Of a DNA stretch of 14,898 nucleotides, positions 7,861-14,006 are shown piece by piece. The stretch's first letter is position 1. The number at the start of each line of letters is the position of its first letter. The notes beneath the pieces were generated by a model, which was not told the origin of the DNA, did not search any database, and worked only from the letters and a program-made list of their open reading frames with translations. The DNA comes from SIG440 sp045579055 (GTDB taxonomy: Bacteria > Bacillota > Clostridia > Monoglobales > Monoglobaceae), in NCBI GenBank assembly GCA_045579055.1, contig JAZNLK010000155.1, positions 1 through 14,898 of the forward strand, given 5' to 3'. Both the position numbers and the translations under genes were made by a program.

Positions 7861-10641
7861 TTACTCAAATTCGATTGTTATCTCAGTAACTCTTGGAGTA
7901 CCTGTGCCGCAATAAGCACCAAGTTCCAACTTATACTGGATGAAGCCCTTGAGATTAAGTGCTGAAACATCGGCACCATTTTCAAATGAATCTGACCATT
8001 CTGCGTTTTCGAGAGCATCAACAGTATTTGCACAGCGGAGCTGCATTTTTACCCAGGTCTTTTTCATATTTACAGCTTCCCATGAAACTTTAACCGCTTT
8101 TGTGTCGGATTTGTAAGCTTCTGAAGTATAGTATTCGCTGTCGGATCTATCCATGATATTACCAACGTCTACCGAATGCATACCATGAGGTCCTCTTGTG
8201 AGCAAGGAGGTTTTACGTCTTTCATCAATGCCGTCAGGACCGCCCCAGAAGATAAAGGATTCACAAACGTGGCTGCCTTCTTTTTTGTGAGATGCAACCG
8301 CAAGGTCAATATATCCGTCACCGTTGAAATCACCGGCAAGACATCCACAACCCGAGTTGTTAAAAATAAACTGTTTGTTGTCGATGTGGAACATTCCGTC
8401 TTCGGTCTGGAAGTACATAACAGAGTCAATGTCACGGCAACGTCCGTTGTTGTATGCGGTTCCGTAAATGTCAAGAAGTCCATCATTATTAAAGTCATGG
8501 ATTGTGAGTGCATTTGAACAGAAGGTAGGAAGCTCTGTTCTGCGGTCTTCGGTATATCCGTTGGGTCCGCCCCAATAAATTACGTATTTACCTTTTTCGT
8601 TGGGAATTTTATGCTTTAGTGACAGATGACAAGGAATAACTAGGTCAAGATATCCGTCACCATCGAGGTCAGCGGCGTTTGCGGCAGCCGCACCATCAAC
8701 TGCAAGTTCCTGTCTGTTTTCCCAGCTGAATCCATCGGGTCCACCCCAGAATATGAATGATCGAGGACCTGTTATTTGCGAAACAAAGAGGTCGAGCCAA
8801 CCATCATTATTGAAGTCAGCAGTAAAGAGCCAACGAACTTCACCAAACTGACGCATTAAATTGTAATCTTGTTCATATTCACCCGCAGGAACATCGTTTC
8901 TCGAAATAAAGTTTTCCTGAGGACCCATAATGAGACGATGTGTTTGTTCTTTTGGGAAACCATCCGGGCCGTTTTCGTAAATCTGAATGTCACGCATATG
9001 AATACCACCTGTGATTACATCCAGATAACCGCTGTGACGGAAGTCACCAACTGCACAGCCGTGTGCAGAGTAACTGCGGAATTCGTGAAGATTATTTTCA
9101 ACATCAAAACCGTCGGGGCCGTTCCAGTAAAGTGCTGCACCGGGATTCAACTCGATTGCGTTTTCACCGGAGTTTGCACAAAGGACGTCAGGATAACCAT
9201 CATCGTTGAGATCCACAAGATGTGAGTCAACGCCTGCATGGGTGGGGAAATCAAGATGTCTGTCCTGCTGGAATCCGTCTTCGCCACCGAGGAATACCCA
9301 GAGTGCTTCAAGACCAAGCTTGAATTCACCTTCGTGGTTGATGATGACTGTCTGATATCTGCCGTCTTTATATGTTTTACCTGATATGATATTTGTTGAT
9401 TCGTGTGTTATAAACTCACGAATTTCTTTATAATTTCCGTTAGAATCAAATTCGAATACCTTTGCAGGTACATCAAGATCGTTTCTTGTACTGCTGAGTG
9501 ATACCATAAGGAGGTCTTTGCCGTCTTCTTCGACCTTGCCGACGGTTGCTGAGCGAGCTGACATAACGGGAACCCGACCTGCCTCTTCAAGAGAATAATT
9601 CTTATCTTCCCAAAGAATGAGTATATCATCAATTTTTTCGAAATCTGTTGCAACAGTGATAATTATGTCACAACTACCATTATTTTTAAGGTCACCTGTG
9701 CAGGCATACATAGGTCCATAACCTTCAAGAATAGCATCTGTGTTATATACTTTCTGTTTAGTTAATTCCGCACATTTAACACGCATTTCTTCAACGGGTT
9801 TTCTGTCCTTTCCGTAGCTTTCGAATACTGCATAGTTGTCATCAGCACGGAAAGTCATAATTTTGTCTTTTGTCTTGATTATACAGCATCTCCAGGGAAC
9901 CCAACGATAGAGCTTTCTGCCCATTGTTGTTGATACACCGATTGAACCGTCCGTCATTTTTGATGTACCTATAACTGTTTTGCGTTCCGGATTGATTCCG
10001 TCTTCGCCACCCCAGTAGATTGCAATTTCACCGCTGTTCTGGTGGAAAACGTAGAGGTCATCATAACCATCACCGTCAAGGTCGCCTGCATCCATTGTTA
10101 CAGCTGCAATGTCGATTTCATCAAAATTACACGATTCAATGCCGCAGTCTCCGTTGTAAAATACACGAAGTTTGTCGTTACTTGTGAAAGCAAGAGAATT
10201 CTTTCCGCGTCCGTCAAAGTCACCTGCGGCAACGTCGTATGAGTTGGGAACACAAAGTTCCCTTTTATATTTTTCACAAAGACCCTGTTCGCTTGCGTAG
10301 TAAATAACAGCAAAAACATCAGTATGTACACCATTGTGCTGACAGGTAACAATCAAATCGTCTGTCCCGTCGCCTGTGAGGTCGGCAAAAATACCATGAA
10401 ACGAGCCATTTGAAGGAAGCTTGAGCGGTTCTTTCTGGTCAAGACTGTCATATACGTGAATGGGAGGGCGCTCGAACATACTGTGAGCATTGGCTATGGG
10501 AAGGTCAAAATAACCGTCACCGTTTATGTCAAAGTTGTAAATTCTCTGAAGAGTTCCTTTTTTCGACACATAAAGATTCTGTCCGCCGTTTCCGAAGGTA
10601 CCCTTCCTGAACTCATCAAATCCTTTTTTTGTCCATTTCAT
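7861..10641 (-). CDS. Large FG-GAP/VCBS-repeat protein, apparently not secreted
   Basis: The 926-residue protein is built of beta-propeller repeats carrying calcium loops of the form D-x-D/N-x-D-G-x-x-D. Good copies start at residues 38, 87, 187, 477, 609, 658, 716 and 771, and weaker ones at 141, 317 and 533. Many blades also end in a WGGPDGF-like turn (near 210, 450, 506, 556, 632, 690 and 799). The count suggests about 12-14 blades, perhaps two propellers. Residues from about 850 to 926 differ: MKKTWVKMQLRCANT and GFIQYKLEL resemble a beta-sandwich found at the C-terminus of some such proteins. The N-terminus (MKWTKKGFDEFRKG) has no hydrophobic signal peptide and there is no membrane segment or sortase motif, though secreted relatives are the rule. 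An AAAGGAG site eight bases upstream supports the ATG. The gene is monocistronic and divergent from the aminotransferase. Function is unknown; ligand binding or a carbohydrate-related role is possible. Confidence 0.85.
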   Translation of the reverse strand: MKWTKKGFDEFRKGTFGNGGQNLYVSKKGTLQRIYNFDINGDGYFDLPIANAHSMFERPPIHVYDSLDQKEPLKLPSNGSFHGIFADLTGDGTDDLIVTCQHNGVHTDVFAVIYYASEQGLCEKYKRELCVPNSYDVAAGDFDGRGKNSLAFTSNDKLRVFYNGDCGIESCNFDEIDIAAVTMDAGDLDGDGYDDLYVFHQNSGEIAIYWGGEDGINPERKTVIGTSKMTDGSIGVSTTMGRKLYRWVPWRCCIIKTKDKIMTFRADDNYAVFESYGKDRKPVEEMRVKCAELTKQKVYNTDAILEGYGPMYACTGDLKNNGSCDIIITVATDFEKIDDILILWEDKNYSLEEAGRVPVMSARSATVGKVEEDGKDLLMVSLSSTRNDLDVPAKVFEFDSNGNYKEIREFITHESTNIISGKTYKDGRYQTVIINHEGEFKLGLEALWVFLGGEDGFQQDRHLDFPTHAGVDSHLVDLNDDGYPDVLCANSGENAIELNPGAALYWNGPDGFDVENNLHEFRSYSAHGCAVGDFRHSGYLDVITGGIHMRDIQIYENGPDGFPKEQTHRLIMGPQENFISRNDVPAGEYEQDYNLMRQFGEVRWLFTADFNNDGWLDLFVSQITGPRSFIFWGGPDGFSWENRQELAVDGAAAANAADLDGDGYLDLVIPCHLSLKHKIPNEKGKYVIYWGGPNGYTEDRRTELPTFCSNALTIHDFNNDGLLDIYGTAYNNGRCRDIDSVMYFQTEDGMFHIDNKQFIFNNSGCGCLAGDFNGDGYIDLAVASHKKEGSHVCESFIFWGGPDGIDERRKTSLLTRGPHGMHSVDVGNIMDRSDSEYYTSEAYKSDTKAVKVSWEAVNMKKTWVKMQLRCANTVDALENAEWSDSFENGADVSALNLKGFIQYKLELGAYCGTGTPRVTEITIEFE

Positions 10642-10668
10642 ATTGAATTCTCCTTTTGAATAAAACTG

Positions 10669-10682
10669 TCGGATTAATCCGA
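10669..10682. promoter_or_regulatory. Perfect 14-base palindrome in the FG-GAP leader, candidate operator
   Basis: TCGGATTAATCCGA is its own reverse complement. It lies between the proximal promoter (10702-10730) and the ribosome binding site (10650-10656), roughly at +13 to +26 from the expected start. Position and symmetry fit a repressor site. No regulator gene is visible in the window, and the family that would bind it cannot be named from the sequence. Confidence 0.5.
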
Positions 10683-10701
10683 TTATTATTTTATGTTTAT
10701 G

Positions 10702-10730
10702 ATTTTAGCAAGTGGATTGTATTTTGTCAA
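10702..10730 (-). promoter_or_regulatory. Proximal promoter of the FG-GAP gene
   Basis: Minus-strand TTGACA (10725-10730), a 17-base spacer and TAAAAT (10702-10707) give a near-consensus promoter. The start is expected near 10695, about 54 nt before the ATG at 10641. Its boxes and spacing are identical to those of the pyr promoter. Confidence 0.8.
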
Positions 10731-10783
10731 TTATAATGAAGAAAAAGGTGTAAAAACATAAATATATGATGTGATTTTATAAA

Positions 10784-10813
10784 CGTGGTTATATTCTCAC
10801 ATCGGTAAACACG
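10784..10813. repeat. Imperfect inverted repeat at the distal FG-GAP promoter
   Basis: Arms CGTGGTTA (10784-10791) and TAAACACG (10806-10813) match as inverted copies in seven of eight positions, with 14 bases between them. The element begins at the expected start of the upstream promoter at 10820-10848, so it could be a regulator site. Such short arms can arise by chance. Confidence 0.3.
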
Positions 10814-10819
10814 AAAATT

Positions 10820-10848
10820 ATTATAACATAATAAAAAAACAATGTAAA
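10820..10848 (-). promoter_or_regulatory. Distal promoter toward the FG-GAP gene
   Basis: Minus-strand TTTACA (10843-10848), a 17-base spacer and a perfect TATAAT (10820-10825), with TGT directly before the -10 (extended -10). Transcription would start near 10813, about 170 nt before the FG-GAP ATG, and read through the proximal promoter and the 14-base palindrome. Confidence 0.6.
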
Positions 10849-11084
10849 CAAACAAAAAAGACTTTATTTTTCGTTTTGAGGTAACATTATATAGACTTGA
10901 ACGAATTATTTTAAAACTATTTTAAAAATTTAGTGATAACCTTTTAAAAAAGAACAAACAAAAATGCATTTAAAAAGGAAGAATGGGATAAAACTAAAAT
11001 AAAATATTAGTAAAACGAAAGTGAAAGCAAAGATGAAACAATGAAAATAAAAGTAAAAAACATAACATTTTTATCAAAATACTA
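10849..11084. other. Gene-free A/T-rich part of the divergent intergenic region
   Basis: About 236 bases with no supportable gene, RNA or clear hairpin. From about 10945 to 11070 the plus strand is strongly A/G biased, with many short A-runs, which could bend DNA or act as UP-element-like sequence for the promoter at 11085. A short sequence (AACAAACAAAAA) occurs twice, near 10848 and 10953. An open frame on the minus strand at 10994-11293 is not credible because it runs through the aminotransferase promoter and start. Confidence 0.5.
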
Positions 11085-11112
11085 TTGACATTCTGCGTAT
11101 TTTGTATATAAT
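11085..11112 (+). promoter_or_regulatory. Promoter of the aminotransferase gene
   Basis: Perfect TTGACA (11085-11090) and perfect TATAAT (11107-11112) are separated by 16 bases. Transcription should start near 11119, giving a leader of about 62 nt to the ATG at 11181. It is the strongest-looking promoter in the window. Confidence 0.85.
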
Positions 11113-11180
11113 AAAATGTGAAAATGAATGATTGGTTGAAATTTATGCCAATGAAAATAAAAAGAAAAGAGGTTTTTACT

Positions 11181-12551
11181 ATGAGTAAAGATTGGGCAAG
11201 AATGGATCTTGCTAATGTTCCAAACATGGTATCCGAAACTGTTCCGGGTCCCAAGTCAATCGAATACCATGAAAGATGCGCTAAGTACTTCAAGGGTTAT
11301 TCAAGCCAGGTTAAACTGTTCCCTGTTTCTTTTGAATCAGGATACGGCTACACACTCAAGGACGTAGACGGCAATACATACCTCGACTTCTCATCAGGTA
11401 TCTATGTAACAGGTCTTGGTCACTGTCATCCCAAAATCAGTGAAGCTGTTGCTTTCCATGCAAAGAACCTTATGAACTGCCACGACTTTACCACAAAGGT
11501 AAAGATGGAACTTATTGAAAAGCTCCACGAAATCACAGGCGGACGTTTCGGAGGTTTCCAGCTTTATGATTCAGGTACAACAGCTGTTGAAGCAGGTCTT
11601 CGTTGTGCTCGTGCTGCAACGGGCAAGCAGGAATTCATTTCCTTCTTCAGAGACTTCCACGGCAAGACATACGGTGCAAACTCACTTGCTGTAGTTGGTC
11701 CTGATACACATATGAGAGCTCCCGGTTTTATGCTGGTTCCCAGACCCAATCCTTACCGTGACTTCTTTGGCAGAAGTGAAGAAGAAGCTTGGAAGGATTC
11801 ATCACCCTACATCAATATGATTAAGGGTATGCTTGACAATGCTTGTGCATGCGGCGGTAAGAATGTTGCTGCTATCGTTCTTGAACCTGTTCAGGGTTGG
11901 GGCGGTTCAATCATTCCTCCTGCTGATTTCCTGCCTGCACTTCGTGCTCTCTGTGACGAAAGAGGAATTCTTCTCTTCGCAGACGAAGTTCTTAACTGTA
12001 TGGCAAGAACAGGTAAGTACCTTGCTATGGATCACTGGAATGTTACAGCTGACATCACAACTCTTGGTAAGGGCTTTGGTAACGGCTTCCCTGTTACATG
12101 TATGGCTGTATCTAAGGATCTTGCTCCTGCAATCGAAAAGATTTCTGCTTCTTCAAGCTACGGTGGCAACCCCATGGCTTGTGCTGCTGCTCTTGAATCA
12201 ATCAATGTTATTGAAGAAGAACAGCTCAACGAACGCTCAGCTCACCTCGGCGAAATTATGCTGAAGAAGATGCAGGAAATGAAGGCTGCTCATCCCATTA
12301 TCGGTGATGTTCGTGCTCTTGGTTGTCTCCAGGCTATCGAAATCGTTAAGGACAGAGATACAAAAGAACCATTTGCAGAAGCTGGTACAATGATTTACCA
12401 GAAGGCATTCGAAAAGGGTCTTGCTTGGGTACCGTCAGGTCACATTCTCCGTATGTCACCTCCTATGATTCTGGACGACGAAGCTGCTCTCAAGGGTCTC
12501 GAAATCATCGAAGAGGCAATTGCAGAAACAGAAAAGCACTTTGGTTATTAA
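11181..12551 (+). CDS. Class III PLP-dependent aminotransferase (omega-aminotransferase-like)
   Basis: The 456-residue fold-type I enzyme transfers an amino group using pyridoxal phosphate. Hallmarks are DSGTTAVEAGLR (130-141, phosphate loop), FHGKT (159-163), EPVQGWGG (235-242), FADEV with the pyridine-binding D268, TTLGKGFG with the PLP lysine K297, and GGNPMACAAA (328-337). R424 in LRMSPP aligns with the substrate-carboxylate arginine of GABA-type enzymes. Two usual GABA/ornithine-type positions differ: W240 replaces the gating glutamate of EPVQGEGG, and L271 replaces the glutamine after DEV. The amino acceptor and donor cannot be read from the sequence. The ATG at 11181 is preferred because AAAAGAGG stands eight bases upstream; an in-frame ATG at 11118 would fall at the transcription start. 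A terminator follows. The gene is upstream of an oxidoreductase and an aldolase, suggesting amino-sugar or aminocyclitol metabolism. Confidence 0.9.
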   Translation: MSKDWARMDLANVPNMVSETVPGPKSIEYHERCAKYFKGYSSQVKLFPVSFESGYGYTLKDVDGNTYLDFSSGIYVTGLGHCHPKISEAVAFHAKNLMNCHDFTTKVKMELIEKLHEITGGRFGGFQLYDSGTTAVEAGLRCARAATGKQEFISFFRDFHGKTYGANSLAVVGPDTHMRAPGFMLVPRPNPYRDFFGRSEEEAWKDSSPYINMIKGMLDNACACGGKNVAAIVLEPVQGWGGSIIPPADFLPALRALCDERGILLFADEVLNCMARTGKYLAMDHWNVTADITTLGKGFGNGFPVTCMAVSKDLAPAIEKISASSSYGGNPMACAAALESINVIEEEQLNERSAHLGEIMLKKMQEMKAAHPIIGDVRALGCLQAIEIVKDRDTKEPFAEAGTMIYQKAFEKGLAWVPSGHILRMSPPMILDDEAALKGLEIIEEAIAETEKHFGY

Positions 12552-12573
12552 TCAATAGCTTTATAAATTACAG

Positions 12574-12608
12574 AGGCCATTGCAGGAGCAATCCTGCAAT
12601 AGCCTTTT
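12574..12608 (+). terminator. Rho-independent terminator after the aminotransferase gene
   Basis: AGGC-C-ATTGCAGGA pairs with TCCTGCAAT-A-GCCT (13 pairs, one mismatch) around a GCAA loop and is followed by TTTT (12605-12608). The stem is strong but the T-run is short, so some read-through into the next gene is possible. Confidence 0.85.
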
Positions 12609-12636
12609 GTTAAATAAAAATCATTTTGTTAAATAA
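12605..12636 (+). repeat. 13-base direct repeat before the oxidoreductase gene
   Basis: TTTTGTTAAATAA occurs at 12605-12617 and again at 12624-12636, a 19-base period. The two copies also make a weak promoter-like pair, TTGTTA (12607-12612), 17 bases, then TAAATA (12630-12635). That could drive the oxidoreductase gene, but the boxes are poor and overlap the terminator tail. Confidence 0.5.
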
Positions 12637-12661
12637 TAAACATTCGAAAGGAAATTAAAAA

Positions 12662-13795
12662 ATGAAAACTGTAAGATTTGGTCTTATCGGTTGCGGTCTT
12701 ATGGCAAGAGAATTTGCATCGGCTGCAGCTCGTTGGTGTCATCTCACAGGCGATATTCCCAAGCCTGAAATAGTTGGTATCTGTTCGGTTGTTCCGGCTG
12801 AAATGGAATGGTTCCAGAAGAACTTCCCTGAAATTAAGTATTCTGTTTCAGATTACAAAGAGCTTCTTGAAAAGGATGATATCGATGCAATCTACTGTGC
12901 TGTTCCCCACAACCTTCACGAACAGTTCTATATTGATATAATCAAGAGCGGAAAGGCTCTCCTTGGCGAAAAGCCTTTCGGTATCGATAAGAAGGCAAAT
13001 GAGAACATTCTGGCAGCCCTCAAGGAAAATCCCGATACTTTTGTTCGTTGTTGCAGTGAATTCCCTTATTATCCTGCAATGCAGACGATGATTAATTGGT
13101 ATAAGGAAGGCAAGTTTGGCAAGGTTCTTGAAATCCATTGCGGATTCTGTCATTGCAGCGATATGGACGTAACCAAGCCTATCAACTGGAAGAGAATGGT
13201 TAAGTTCAACGGTGAATACGGCTGCTTGGGCGACCTTGGTATCCACACACAGCACGTACCTTTCCGTCTCGGCTTCAAACCCAAGACAGTAAGAGCACAC
13301 TTCAGTAACATCGTTAAGGAACGTCCTGACGGCAAGGGTGGAATGGCTGTTTGTGATACATTCGACAACTGCACAATCTTCTGTACAACACTTAATGCAG
13401 ATGGTGACGAAATTCCCATGACACTTGAAACAAAGCGTATGGAACCGGGCTCAACAAACCGTTGGTTCTTTGAAATCTACGGTACAGAATGCAGTGCGAA
13501 GTTCTCAAGTGACGATGCAAATGCATTCCACTACACCTCATCATGGGGCAAGGAACAGTCATGGAATCGTATCATCATTGGCTACAAGCCTATGCTTCCC
13601 ACAATCACAGGTCCCATCTTTGAATTTGGCTTCACAGATGCTATCCAGCAGCAGATTGCGGCATTTATGCTTGAATACTCAGGTGTGGAAGTTCCCTTCG
13701 GTCTCTTTACACCCGAAGAAACAGCACTTTCACACACGCTTGCAACTGCAGCACTCAAGTCTTTCTATAACAGGACTGTTGAAGTTATTGACTAA
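12662..13795 (+). CDS. Gfo/Idh/MocA-family NAD(P)-dependent oxidoreductase
   Basis: The 377-residue protein belongs to the glucose-fructose oxidoreductase / inositol dehydrogenase family, which oxidises or reduces hydroxyl groups of sugars and cyclitols. The Rossmann loop GLIGCGLMA is at 7-15. The dinucleotide-binding and lysine motif GEKPFG is at 102-107, giving catalytic K104. GDLGIHTQH (190-198) supplies the D191-x3-H195 pair of the active site. The C-terminal half is the expected alpha/beta substrate domain, and length is normal. The segment EIHCGFCHC (157-165) packs three cysteines and two histidines where relatives I recall have other residues. The ATG at 12662 has GAAAGGA nine bases upstream. 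A perfect terminator follows. It lies between the aminotransferase and the aldolase; the substrate is unknown, with a sugar, amino-sugar or inositol-like compound likely. Confidence 0.9.
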   Translation: MKTVRFGLIGCGLMAREFASAAARWCHLTGDIPKPEIVGICSVVPAEMEWFQKNFPEIKYSVSDYKELLEKDDIDAIYCAVPHNLHEQFYIDIIKSGKALLGEKPFGIDKKANENILAALKENPDTFVRCCSEFPYYPAMQTMINWYKEGKFGKVLEIHCGFCHCSDMDVTKPINWKRMVKFNGEYGCLGDLGIHTQHVPFRLGFKPKTVRAHFSNIVKERPDGKGGMAVCDTFDNCTIFCTTLNADGDEIPMTLETKRMEPGSTNRWFFEIYGTECSAKFSSDDANAFHYTSSWGKEQSWNRIIIGYKPMLPTITGPIFEFGFTDAIQQQIAAFMLEYSGVEVPFGLFTPEETALSHTLATAALKSFYNRTVEVID

Positions 13796-13817
13796 TTTCG
13801 GTAAATATGCAGATTTT

Positions 13818-13849
13818 AACCTTGCAAATTTATATTTGCAAGGTTTTTT
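13818..13849 (+). terminator. Rho-independent terminator after the oxidoreductase gene
   Basis: AACCTTGCAAAT pairs perfectly with ATTTGCAAGGTT (12 pairs) around a TTAT loop, followed by a run of T to 13849. It starts 22 bases after the stop codon and is a textbook strong terminator. Confidence 0.93.
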
Positions 13850-13878
13850 CTGTGTTTTCCAAAAAAAACACAGAAAAA
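13845..13878. repeat. Second perfect hairpin overlapping the terminator T-run
   Basis: TTTTTCTGTGTTTT (13845-13858) and AAAACACAGAAAAA (13865-13878) are perfect inverted copies, 14 bases each, around a CCAAAA loop. The left arm starts inside the T-run of the preceding terminator, so the two hairpins cannot form fully together. On either strand it could act as a weak extra terminator, as an insulator before the aldolase promoter, or protect an RNA 3' end. Confidence 0.6.
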
Positions 13879-13901
13879 TCAAAAAAATTATTCAAAATCA
13901 G

Positions 13902-13930
13902 TTGACTTTTTTTGGTTTTTGATGTAAAAT
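13902..13930 (+). promoter_or_regulatory. Promoter of the aldolase gene
   Basis: TTGACT (13902-13907), a 17-base spacer and TAAAAT (13925-13930). Transcription should start near 13937, giving a leader of about 70 nt. It shows that the aldolase has its own start of transcription behind a strong terminator. Confidence 0.8.
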
Positions 13931-13952
13931 AGGAGTATCAAAAAGTATATTA

Positions 13953-13988
13953 CAGCAATCTGGCTAAAAAGCTTATGTTGGATTGTTG
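13953..13988 (+). promoter_or_regulatory. Stem-loop in the aldolase leader
   Basis: CAGCAATC (13953-13960) can pair with GATTGTTG (13981-13988) over eight bases including one G-U, enclosing a 20-base loop that has a small GCT/AGC inner stem. The stem ends three bases before the AAGGAGGA ribosome binding site (13992-13999), so it could affect translation. No known riboswitch class is recognised. Confidence 0.35.
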
Positions 13989-14006
13989 ATCAAGGAGGAA
14001 GAAAAA

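Noticed and set aside
10042..10242. Possible plus-strand small gene opposite the FG-GAP gene
   Set aside because: It is a shadow of the repeated calcium-loop codons (GAT/GAC/GGT read in reverse) with no start signals.
11118..11180. Longer N-terminus for the aminotransferase from an ATG at 11118
   Set aside because: It coincides with the expected transcription start, has no ribosome binding site, and the basic extension is not family-like.
10994..11293. 99-codon open frame on the minus strand across the intergenic region
   Set aside because: It overlaps the aminotransferase promoter and first codons in antisense, is low complexity (Phe/Leu from A-rich DNA) and has no ribosome binding site.
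13425..13922. 165-codon plus-strand frame overlapping the oxidoreductase gene and its terminator
   Set aside because: It is out of frame with a clear Gfo/Idh/MocA gene and reads through a perfect terminator hairpin; its composition is that of a shifted frame.
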